Origin: Rehmannia glutinosa
Taxonomy: Eukaryota; Streptophyta; Magnoliopsida; Lamiales; Orobanchaceae
NCBI GenBank assembly: GCA_016081115.2
Contig: JABTTQ020002531.1
Coordinates: 248,001 to 312,000, forward strand
Length of the DNA: 64,000 bases
Direction: 5' to 3'
The position numbers and the translations under genes are program-made. The notes below the pieces were generated by a model. That model saw only the letters and a program-made list of their open reading frames with translations. It had not been told where the DNA came from and made no database searches. Positions 1-9,729 of this stretch are shown in pieces (the stretch's first letter is position 1; each line of letters starts with the position of its first letter).

Positions 1-237
1 TCAAAAGATATTATATTCTAAATGTTTAACAGAAAAACAAATAAATGCGCACCTGAGCAGATATCAGTCACGTTGAATGGCAGGATCCATCGCCGACCTC
101 CTTCCGCACGATAGGCGGTACCATAGCAGATACGTGCTTCTGGACTAAATCTGGCACGATCTGCTGCACAGAAGGTGGAACCTCCTGCCGCACCGCTGCA
201 GGAACCTCCTGCTGCATCCGGTCGAACTAAACCGGAA

Positions 238-2223
238 CTAACGCTCGACCTCCCGCCGTACTAAACGCGGGACCAAGGCCTCAATGGCACGCTCAACCAA
301 AGTCGGCACAATGGCCTCCACCTGCTGCCCACCAATTCTTCTAATAGCGCTCGATCGGCAGCTAGAGAGGGTGTGGAGGTGTGTGGAGGAACATCTGGGA
401 ACAACGCCCTCGGGGCCTGGACGATCATAATCACCCATTTCAATATGTGATCGGCATCAAGGCTATCATCATCATCCATCAATGAAGTCGACTCATGTGT
501 GGTGCGTCGACGCTTTGTGGGCTTCTTCTTCCCGATTGGGTTACCCCAATGAACATAAACAACACCGGATCGGAGCTCGAGATTGACATGCAATAAATAA
601 GGAAGCTCATTGTCCCTCGCAGTTAAGGTCCGGTGCGTATCAATCTACAAAATTGCAAGATCAAAATCAGTAATTACTTAATTATTACCATAAGTTAAAA
701 TTTGAAAAATGCAAATTACATTTTGTACCTGACGGTCAAGAAAGCCATGCAGATTCACGGAGGACTTCGGAAACTTCCCGGCGTGTGCGGCGTGGAATAG
801 CAATGTCCGAGTCAGTAACCCCACATGAATCCTCCAGATTGGGTATGGCCTCGCACGCCCATATCTAAGAAGAACAATAAAAATAGTTAAATTATAAGAT
901 GTATGTTTGTACTAAATGTAAATTATAAGATGTAAATTACATTAATATCACTTACCAAGAAATCCCAAACAAATCAGTAAATACGGAAAGTACTCTTGGG
1001 CTCGGTGGGTAACATGAAAGGTAGTGGCATAAAATGAACGCAGTACTTCCCAGAGAAAGACTCCCACCGATCAACGTCATCAACCAAAGTCCACCATGAA
1101 TCCTCAATGATTTGTGGACCTTGGATCCCATGCGAATAGCAAATAATGTGCAACCAACAACTTCGCCACCTTCAACTCATCGGAAGGATCATCACGGAAT
1201 GCACCTTTGCAAAATGCAAGAGTAGATCCTCCATCGACACCTTAACACCACGGTAGTGTCTATCATACAACCCGTTGGGAGGCGGCACGTGGTTGGTGTT
1301 CGGATTAAATGTGGTGGGGGCAAAGGATAGCCCAAGAATTAAAGCGTACTCATATGTGGAGAATCAATCAAACGGTTTCCAATCCGAAACCAAAATTCGT
1401 CCCTTGCACCTTTCTTAACAACCTCCTTCGCAATAACGGCATGAAGGGCGGCATTACAACTAACCGCACGGTTGTCCATCCGCAATACAAAACCAAAACA
1501 GGACTTTGAAACTCTTCATACACAAAATCCCCGCAATCATGCAACTCGAGTTCTAAGTCGTCAAGAATCGACAACTTTCGCTATACAAATTGATCTTGGC
1601 TTTATTGCCATAAAGTTCGGCCTCTTCCAAGCCCACCGTGAATAATAGTAAAAATCAAAATTAGCAATCAACCACTATCAGAAATCACATAGAGAACTCT
1701 AAAAAATTGGCAAACTACTATGGCACGATGGCTTATTCATCGACCGTGCCAAGAGTAAAGCCATCGTGCCATCAAGGCACGATGGTGGCACGATCGATGA
1801 ATAAAGCCATCGTGCCAACAAGGGCGATGGTGGCACGATCGATGAATAAGACATCGTGCCAAAGTGGCACGATGGTGGCACGTTCGATGACTAAGCCATC
1901 GTGCACAAGTGGCACGATCGTACAATCGATCGTGCCACCTGAAAAGGCTTCATCGACCGTGCCATTTCGTCTTCTTCAAAGTTCCATATTTCAAATTTTA
2001 CATCAAATGGCGCCATAACTATACCCATCTCAAACCCATGCCCATACAACTACATAACACACTCAAACTACAAAAATGCAAGTTATTTTAAGAAAAAGTT
2101 GAGTTATAACAATACCTCGTCATTTTCTTCGCGAGCCGCGGGTGCGGTGCGGTGTCTCGTCTCGGCTGTTGTGGATGGTGGTGCACCATCCACGAAGTCG
2201 TCATCATCATCGGGAAGAACCAT
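238..2223 (-). pseudogene. DUF1985-domain gene of a Ulp1-type Mutator-like element, decayed and running off the left edge
   Basis: Read on the minus strand. A first exon begins with ATG at 2223 and ends at a GT donor near 2116; it encodes an acidic start (MVLPDDDDDFVDG). After a long intron, 1630-970 carries DUF1985 hallmarks in shifting frames: HDCGDFVYEEFQ, DEFWFRIGNR, LYDRHYRGVKVSMEDLLLHF, and ELKVAKLLVAHYLLFA followed by a WW..VDD.D.W block. The domain end is split by an intron: FVWDFL at about 960, then IWACEAIPN from 864, matching the family's usual GF.LA..VWAYEAIP ending. A TGA stands where the family has Gly, and at least two frameshifts occur, so this copy is not translatable. A last visible exon (646-430) reads WGNPIGKKKPTKRRR and an acidic stretch. 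In this family DUF1985 usually precedes a C48 (Ulp1-like) peptidase and the gene is carried by MULEs; the peptidase would lie left of base 1. Element ends were not identified. Confidence 0.72.
1718..1965. repeat. Palindromic minisatellite, about 47-bp unit
   Basis: Three to four head-to-tail copies of a unit built from GGCACGATGGTGGCACGATC plus GATGAATAAAGCCATCGTGCC, separated by short spacers such as AACAA or AAAGT. Each unit is itself self-complementary (GGCACGATGG against CCATCGTGCC). The first copy, at 1721-1750, is in the opposite orientation (TTATTCATCGACCGTGCC), and a final partial inverted copy sits at 1945-1963. The array lies inside the first intron of the DUF1985 gene and produces spurious open frames on both strands. 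Confidence 0.85.
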
Positions 2224-2585
2224 CCTTCTTCTCCCGAGTATGTTTGGATTTCTCTAACCATTCTTAGTCGAATAGAATAGTCTCTTGAGAGGTGGGTGTA
2301 TTTTTTGTTTCAAATTGAGAAAGTGGGGGAGGTGAGAGGTTGGAGGGTGTATTTTGGGGAAAATAACACTAAGGGTAAAATTGGAAAATAGGGAGGGTGA
2401 ACTCATCAATTGGGTCATATTTGAAAATGTGGGGGTGAGTGAACTTATAAGGTGGATGTACTCATCAAATTTGGGGGTACCAATAGCGCCGCCCTTTTAT
2501 AATATTTATTTGTTCTCTGCATTTTCTCATTAGAATAGAAGCCCGACACAATTTAAAAATTATTGGTCTTGTATTTATAGGGATA
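2224..2585. other. Upstream flank of the DUF1985 gene
   Basis: No gene seen. The stretch 2290-2500 is rich in GGGTG and GGGGG runs (AAATTTGGGGGTACC) and ends in a sharp change to AT-rich sequence near 2500. That could be the outer end of the transposon carrying the DUF1985 gene, but I could not pair it with an opposite terminal repeat because the other end is outside the window. Confidence 0.3.
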
Positions 2586-3151
2586 TTGCAATATTAGCTC
2601 TATAACATTTGAAGTTGTAATTTTAATCGTATGAATTTTTTTCTCTCGGTAAAAATAATATTTTTAATCATGAAATTTTTAGGGTTTGATAATTTTAGTC
2701 TTGTACTTTTTTTTGTGATACTCTCGATGTTATTAGTCAAAATAACTATTTTTTCAAATTTGTATTGTTTTTGTATTCCATAATTATGTAATTATATATG
2801 TAGAACTCATATCTCGAATTTTGATCCGGCTTCATAACTCTAAAATTCTTTTCTTATTAGGCAATCGTAGTACAATGATAAATAATTTCAACTCATTAAA
2901 AAAAAAGAAAAATCATAGGATCTCGATACCATTTTTTACTTGATCTTAGATGTGTTGAATACTTTGGCTACCAAGGAGATTTTGGAAACAAGTGAAATAT
3001 TGAAATAGGCCTCAAGACCAAATTCGTACCACCGTAAAATTTAAAGGACCAAGATTGCACAAATCCAAAACTTACGGGATAAAAATTGCAAAAGAAGCAA
3101 AATATACAGATTAAAATCGAAATGTCAAAAGTTACATGACTAATATTGCAA
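2586..3151. repeat. Foldback (MITE-like) element
   Basis: The left end (TTGCAATATTAG, then TTTTAATCGTAT) is repeated in inverted orientation at the right end: CTAATATTGCAA at 3140-3151 preceded by the complement of GATTTTAATCTGTAT. About 48 bp of imperfect terminal inverted repeat are recognisable. The interior is low-complexity and non-coding. It lies just beyond the 3' end of the universal stress protein gene. The superfamily was not determined. Confidence 0.5.
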
Positions 3152-3323
3152 CATCCTACAGATGCACGACTAATTTTACATTTTGCCCGATTCTCCATTA
3201 CGAAATGAAAAATTGACATGGGTTTGTAACATTTAAACTAATCTTTTACAACATTTGCGAGCAATAAAATGTTAAATAAAAAAACAAAATGTAATGTAGA
3301 TATACATAAAGTCTGAACTTTTT

Positions 3324-5979
3324 TCAATTGAATTTGCCTGAAAAGCAGACACACTCGAAGAAGTGCCTTTCAGAATGTCCAGCGACTTGTGATCGACGAC
3401 TCTTCATCTTTTTGCCATCATATACTACAGTGACCTCACAAGATTCTGGTGCATACTTCTGAACATATTCTCCTTTTCCTAACCCCTTTCTTGATAGCCT
3501 ACAATGAAAGTAAGGTTAATATTAACCAATGTTTTGATTATAGAAAATGGAATGTAGGAGGAAGAAATAGAATACCAAAAACCAACAGTCATATATAGAT
3601 ATCATGTATTTTGATGCCTAGATTTTCCCTACTTATGGACTATATGCAAATACAAGACTCAATCCAACCTATCTTGAAGCACAAATTTGATATACCAAAA
3701 TGCGAATTTACTATTTTACCCTCAAGAAATGGCATATACAACCTTTTTATTAGGACCATGACCCGGCCCTATTCGGATCGGCCTGAAAATCATGGAGCCT
3801 TGCCTTGGCCATGACACATTATAGGATGACGACATGTGAACTACAATAGTTCGAAATATGTGGATTGATAGCTCTAAATAGTCCACTTAATACCTCCAAA
3901 CGGTAAGACATTCTTACAAAAAATCACTTCACCTTCTTTGTTTACTAGTTCATGACGACGTAAACTGACTTAGAGGATGTTTGGATGAGCTTATGACAAC
4001 TTATAAGATGTTAAGTGTTATTTTGAAAAAATAAGTTGGTAAAGTTTTTGGATAAAATAAGATGACAAAGCTTATAAGATATTAGTAATGGTGTTTTTGT
4101 AATTAAACTATCAAAATCCAAGAAGGTTGTTAAAATAAGATTTTTGAAATTAAGTTGGGGATCCCCCACCTTTTTCTAAAAATAACTTATAACCTCCTCA
4201 CATCTTATTTTTGGAGCTTATAAGTTGTTCCTCTTATGTCTTATTGAGTTGAGTTTGGATCAATTATTGTAGCACTACAATCAGTTCAAAACTATTGTAG
4301 CACCATACTACATATGAAGAAAGAGTTACCTTGATAAGGGTGATTGCTTAGTTCCCATGACAAGATTAGTTATATTAGCAACAGGGATGAGTTCTAAAAT
4401 GGCTTTGGCTGATGCATTGCTCTCAACTAGCATTGTGTCTACTGCTACCTGCACAACAAATCCAAAAAATGGTTGTAAAAGTTTTTAACTTTTTTTTAGT
4501 CTTGCTTCAATTATATATGTTAAAGTTACATACCTTGGACTCATTACATAGTTGAATGTATTTTTCCAACATATGTTTTCTCTTGTTGCTTTCTTCCCTT
4601 ATATAAACCTGCACCTGCTCTTTGCTCATTTGGCTTTTTGATAGCATCCCCACTGCCACACAAATTTCATGTTAATTAGAATTTTTCAGATATAAAAATA
4701 GTTATATTGAAAATGACCTGTCTAGAAATCTTCTTATAATAAGGGAGTGTTTGCAAACTCTACAAAAAGAAGTGATTCTCAGCTTCTACTTGGAAAAAAA
4801 TATTTAAGAAAGTGATTCTCATCTTCTAGTTAAAAAAATGATTCTCGGCTTCTACGTGGAAAATATGACTATTTATTCTAGGTAGAAGCTGAGAATCACG
4901 TGTTTGCAAACACTGCCTAAAGCAAGAACCATGGGGAAAGAGTGGAGGGCGTTTACAGTGCGATTTTTCTGTCGAACACTGTCGTGTTTAAGCAGCAGAA
5001 GTTATGATTAAGGGCTCTGTTTTTTGTTGGGCATTAGTGAAAGATTTAATCAGGCACATTTTTCTGTGTTTTATGTTAATGGTTTATATGAAGTGGAAGA
5101 ATAAAGATGGGAATTTCTGATCATGTTAGGCCATCTTTGGCTTTGCAAAATTTACAAGTTGTTCTAGTAAATATAACATATTGACTATTCTCTAGTACAT
5201 ATTTAACTTGGTAATTGCACTCAGAATTAATTGCATCCACTTAAATTTGGTTTTTTCGTCAATTCTCATTCTAAGGATGCATTTTTTTAGAGGAATTGCC
5301 ATTGCTCTAAGGCACTACTAAATCAATGTTTAGGCCATCTACTTTTTCAGTGCATTTCAGAAACACTTACACATCATCTTACTACCTGGCAAATCAGCCA
5401 AGGGAGTGTTTTGCAAACTCAAAAAAAAAAAAAAAAAAAAATTGTTTCTCAGCAAAGCTTCACAATCGACAAAAAATGGTACAAGCTACAATTGGTAAAC
5501 AATCCCCGTCTTTTCTTTTGTTTTTTTCCTTTTTTTTTCAACACAATCAACACATAATATTTTCTGTTTCGAACTGTATATTATCTCATATTCCAAAAAT
5601 ATCATCATTATACGTCGAGTTTATTGATGGCGTGTATTTAAGTTATGAGACATAGTTTGGAACAGAGGACTCAGACTACACAATCAATAACTAGAGAAAG
5701 AATTGTAGGAATTGCACCTGGTGTAGGAATATAAGTAATTGGAGGGAAAACATGCACAAGAAACAATCGACTTCCAGGGGAGACAACATGATCGAGAGCC
5801 CATTTGACAACATGCAAGTCGTTTTTACCAACAGCGACATACACATCACTACCACCACCATCTCTGCTTCCCACTACTATGCTCTTGCTTTCCTCCCCAA
5901 TCTCCACGATTTCTGGCGACGTCGCTGCCCAATTACGATATTGCCCTTCTTCTATGTCCATTGAAATCTCCCCTTCCAT
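3324..5979 (-). CDS. Universal stress protein (USP) family protein, four exons
   Basis: Exons on the minus strand are 5979-5718, 4652-4534, 4448-4330 and 3498-3324. All junctions are GT/AG and the phases (1, 0, 2) join without error to 675 nt, encoding 224 aa plus TGA. Exon 1 has an acidic N-terminus, then YVAVGKNDLHVVKWALDHVV and LFLVHVFPPITYIPTP, the first beta-alpha unit of a USP fold. Exon 2 supplies the charged helix (KEQVQVYIREESNKRK), exon 3 the VDTMLVESN and NITNLVMGTKQS segments, exon 4 a basic tail. USPs are cytosolic nucleotide-binding stress proteins; the plant subgroup without a kinase domain resembles the USP part of U-box/kinase proteins. The ATP-binding loop G-2X-G-9X-G(S/T) is only partly kept (MGT without the second and third glycines), so nucleotide binding is uncertain. 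An in-frame ATG at 5961 is an alternative start. Introns 1 and 3 carry MITE-like insertions, and intron 1 has an A-run near 5421-5441. No frame break: the best-preserved gene here. Confidence 0.88.
3965..4258. repeat. MITE-like AT-rich insertion in USP intron 3
   Basis: Starts with AGGATGTTTGGATGAGCTTA and ACTTATAAGATG and ends with the inverted theme (GAGCTTATAAGTTG, then GAGTTTGGATCAATTA). The GTTTGGATnAGCTTATAA theme is common in plant MITE termini. The inverted repeats are imperfect and I see no clear target duplication, so the limits are approximate. Confidence 0.35.
4743..4917. mobile_element. Tourist-like MITE in USP intron 1
   Basis: 175-bp element with terminal inverted repeats GGGAGTGTTTGCAAAC (left) and the complement of GGCAGTGTTTGCAAAC (right), extended by AGTGATTCTCAGCTTCTAC on both sides. 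It is flanked by TAA on each side (4740-4742 and 4918-4920), the 3-bp target duplication typical of PIF/Harbinger-type MITEs. A related, longer element interrupts FRO intron 4 at 17926. A third fragment of the same end (GGGAGTGTTTTGCAAACTC) occurs at 5401-5420 beside the long A-run. Confidence 0.75.
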
Positions 5980-7355
5980 TTATCCCCTTAAGGTCCAACT
6001 TTTTTTGGTCCCTTTGCTTTAGACAAGAGATTCATACACAAGAAGAAAATAACAAATAAAAGGGTCGTTGCTTTCAAAGCCATGAAAGAGTAAAAAATAT
6101 AAATATTAAATAAAAAGGGAAATTAAAAGTTGGATTCTCATTTGTCGATATATGCAGGCTTTGGGACATGTCACAATATATGTTATTTCACACAGAAAAA
6201 ACTTTGTGCTTTCCTTTTGTCCAATTATAGCCACTTGTTACCACCCATTAGCGTTTTGAGTTGACTTAGCATGCACTAGAGTCTAGAAGATAGCATAAGA
6301 TTATTTTTCATTATGTTCTTCCACAAATGGAAATTTGTGTAGGTTCTCATCACTCTTTATACACTTAATGGGAAGGTTTTATTTATAGATATATGTTATC
6401 TTTATAATGCAATTAAGCTAAAAGTTTTGTGGTGAGGAGAAGCTTGACTATTTCTTCATCCAGTTTCATTAATGTTATTTAAAATGATGTGCCGAACGGA
6501 TCATCCACCAAGAAATCCTTGACTCGCCTAAACCGTCAAACCGAAACATCCAAAGTTACCTGCAAAGCTTTGGGAGGAGCCCATCAAAGAGACTCGACAC
6601 TCAAGTCAAGATAAGTTCCATGACGAAAATACGTATATAAAAATTTATGCATAATAACAAGTATATCAAAACTCAAAAGTCCCCACAATCTTCTATTTAT
6701 ACATGAAGGATGAACAATCCCACAAGATTTTGTTACCTTACCCTGAAAGAGTCATATTCTCTGCAATATAAGGGAAGTAATTAAGGATACCTTCCTTTCT
6801 TATCATACCAATCTCAATAGGCGAACTATCACCTATTGGCCAAGATGAACAGATGTCATCGATCGAGCTGAGCAACAATCATCTCAAGCTATGGCGGTTC
6901 GGCCCATGCGTCAACTCATTATTCGACTCTAATGTATTCGTTACCACGTTAACTTCTAAATTAAACTAATAAGGCGCACTAGATTTTAGCGAAATTAATG
7001 TTCAAACAACTTTAGCACTATGAATTTCAAGCCAAAACTATGGTCACTTTCTGTTGTAAATTATACCTGGGAGGAGATTATGATTGACTTCAAGGCACGG
7101 AAATTCTTATCTTTTAATATATACTTCTCCCCTCCGGATCAATCGATATCACACCGGATTTCTATAGAAAATCTCTCTAGATACAATGAAGTTAATATAT
7201 GATTCACAATGTGATTTTTTAATCAGGCATCGAAAATAAACTCTTTTTATTAGATAGGTGATGCTTGATCACGAGAGCAAAAGAACAATTAAAATTGTTG
7301 TTCAAATATTTAGCCGAACTCGTATATATGATCACTCATGACTCATCCAAAGAGA
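5980..7355. other. Intergenic spacer between the USP gene and the copia element
   Basis: Contains the presumed USP promoter (minus strand, from 5980 rightward) but no convincing TATA box. The stretch 6480-6960 is less AT-rich and resembles decayed transposon sequence (direct use of GACTCG, TCAAGTCAAG and similar words), without recognisable coding or terminal repeats. Nothing else could be supported. Confidence 0.3.
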
Positions 7356-8430
7356 TTTGTAATATGGCCCAATTCAATTGGTACCCCATATAACATTTGT
7401 CCAGGCCCATTGAGAAGAAGCCCCAAAGCAACCAGCCCCTTTGTTTGTTTGGCCGGATGGTTTACCGGTGAGACCGCGGACCCTTATTTTCGAATCGGAC
7501 CGTTGGATTGAGGGTTTTGATCTCAGGCGTCCATCTCCCTCTTATATCCCTCAACCCATTTGGAACCCTGAAGAGGAAGCTACAGTGATACTTCTTACCT
7601 TTTGCTGCGCCGCTCGCTGAACTCTCTCTCTCTGCCAAAAATCTCGATCTCTCTCTTCTCGATTCTTTGTGAATCCTTTGTGAGTGACCTGTGAGATTTC
7701 GATAGAGCTCCGATCATCTTCTTGGTTCGGTTCTTGTGAGTTTCTTGGTGGGTTTAGAAAGGGTTTGGGTATTTGAGGTTCGACCTTCGTGGTCTTCCTC
7801 CTGGTCTGTCCGTTCGTGTTTCTCTTCCGGTGGTCGCCCCTTCGTGGTTTCTCGGGAAAAACTTGGGCGTTGGAAGGCTATAGGGCTTCGGGTCTCTTTG
7901 TGGCCAACTTTGGGTGCGTCCGGTTCGTAGTCGACGGTGAAGGGGGCCTCTACACACAACCTGAGCCTTCCCTTTGAGGTTGTCCGTCTCGTTGTTGTTG
8001 TGCCGGAGCTTTAAGCTCGGCTCGAAAAGATCCGGTGATACCCTTCCTTTTCTTTAGCTTTCAGTTTGGTTCTATTTTTTAGTCCTGTTACTGATTTCTT
8101 GATTTGTTTTGTGGCAGCGGTACATTGTGAAAAGGTCAGCCTCAATCCGGTTGGTGATCGGCTTCGGGCTGTTCTTAGGGTGTTTGGGTATTCTTAGTAT
8201 TTCCAGCTTTTAGTTTCTTTTTCCTTTGCTTTGGCTTGAATGGGAAAGTGCCTTCCCTTGTGCGTGTGCATCGCACGGCTTTATTTTCTAGTTTATTGCA
8301 ATATTAGAAAGAGGCCTGTAATCCCTAATCCCTACCCCGTAGGATCATTTTGTAATAGTTAAGTTTGTCGGACTATTGTTCAAAAAATGGCTATGGCGTT
8401 CGGACACGACAGCGGGGTCGATACCTAACA
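7356..8430 (+). repeat. 5' LTR of the copia element
   Basis: Begins TTTGTAATATGGCCC (the right LTR has TGTTGTAATATGGCCC) and ends GATACCTAACA immediately before the primer-binding site. It is colinear with 13102-14176. A TATA-like CTTATATCC at 7541 and a CT-rich stretch at 7620-7665 would belong to the transcription start region. Several open frames in the G/T-rich centre are LTR sequence, not genes. Confidence 0.88.
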
Positions 8431-8431
8431 G

Positions 8432-8443
8432 TGGTATCAGAGC
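8432..8443 (+). other. Primer-binding site, initiator tRNA-Met type
   Basis: TGGTATCAGAGC lies one base after the 5' LTR. This is the complement of the 3' end of plant initiator methionine tRNA, used to prime minus-strand DNA synthesis. The leader that follows (8444-8855) is non-coding and includes an 18-bp unit, TACGTGGTTGATCGTCAT, present twice in tandem around 8605-8640. Confidence 0.9.
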
Positions 8444-8855
8444 ATCCCTCGCTGTGGCGGTACGAAACCCTTACCCTAGGGTTTCGCTCTGGTAAAGAGG
8501 CTTGAACTCTCCTTTTACTGCTTTTAGTAGTGTAAATACCGCTTGCCGCGGTTTATTTGCTGAGTCTTTATTTGCTAGGATTCTGTGTGATCCCTTATTT
8601 GCTCTTACGTGGTTGATCGTCATTACGTGGTTGATCGTCATTACGGTTTTTATTTAGTATTAAAGGAACTCCGAGCGTAAAGCCGCTTGACCCTACACCG
8701 CGAGTGTAGTGGAATCTGTGGTGCGAGGGGTTTCTATTTGTGGCCCTTATTTGTGCTTCTGTATTCTATTTTTTTTTTGTGTTTTGTTCTTTGGTTCTGT
8801 GCTTATAATCTGCATTGTGTGCTTTGTGCTTCTTAAAACTGTTGTGTTTTTGAAA

Positions 8856-9655
8856 ATGGCAATGCCTAGTTATAATCTTGAACCTTTTAATGGAAAACGA
8901 AGTTTTCGATTTTGGCAACAAAAAATGAAAGGCATTTTAATTCAACAAAAAAGTTTACAAATTTGTGAGTGGTGTTTATCTTTGAAAAAAAAGACATTTG
9001 AAAAGAAAGTCAAATTGATGAGTATGCATATTCTTCTATCATTTTGAATCTTTTCGACTGTGCTTAGGAAGGTTGGTAAACTTGATTCTCGCAAAAGCTT
9101 TGTGGAAAAAATTGCAAGAATTGTATCTTGAAACTTCTTTACCTAGTAAAGTAAACTTTTTGCTTGAAAAATTCTTGATTTAAACTTGATTTAAACAAAG
9201 AGATTGATGAAAATTTGGATGTGTTTACCAAATTAATTCAAGATATTAAACCGATCGGGTGATAAGAATATTGATGATTATACTCCTATTGTGCTTTTAA
9301 ATGCAATTCACGAATCTTGCGTGATGTTAAATCGCTATTAAGTATGGTAGAGATTCTATTACTCTTGACATCATTTGTGAATGGCTTAAAAAGCAAGGAA
9401 CTTGATTTAAAAGTCAATAAGGGGGTGTAGCGGAACTCAGGGAGGTTATGCATGTTCGGGGTAGGTCCCAACATAGGTTTGGTAACCACCAAAAATCGAT
9501 AATCATCAAAATCAGAATTTTCACAAGAAAAGGGTAAAAGCAAGTCTAGATCCAAGTTCAGCCTAAAGGAAGAAAATGCTATAAATGTGGTGAGGTAGGT
9601 CATTATATTAGGGAGTGCCCTAATAAGAAAGGAAACAGAATTTTAAAAATGATCA
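8856..9655 (+). pseudogene. Copia gag (capsid and zinc knuckle), decayed
   Basis: Starts at ATG 8856 (MAMPSYNLEPFNGKRSFRFW), typical of copia gag where a short N-terminus precedes F.G.NF..W. The frame then shifts repeatedly. A CCHC zinc knuckle, CYKCGEVGHYIRECPNKKG, is readable at about 9566-9630. Stops are present between the start and the knuckle. Gag would package the element RNA into virus-like particles in the cytoplasm. Confidence 0.8.
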
Positions 9656-9729
9656 AGCAAATATGGCTTCTAGTAGTGAAAATGTTGGTGAAATTTTTAT
9701 GGTGTCCGATTTATGTGAAAAACATGTTG

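Noticed and set aside
1699..2018. Open frames of 60-103 codons on both strands over the minisatellite
   Set aside because: Repetitive translation of the palindromic array; no independent coding evidence.
6480..6960. Possible solo LTR between the USP gene and the copia element
   Set aside because: Composition suggests transposon origin, but I found no matching copy, termini or duplication in the window.
7714..7977. Overlapping open frames in the LTR (both strands), repeated at 13477-13704
   Set aside because: They lie inside the two LTR copies, overlap each other in several frames and have no family signature; they reflect G/T-rich LTR sequence.
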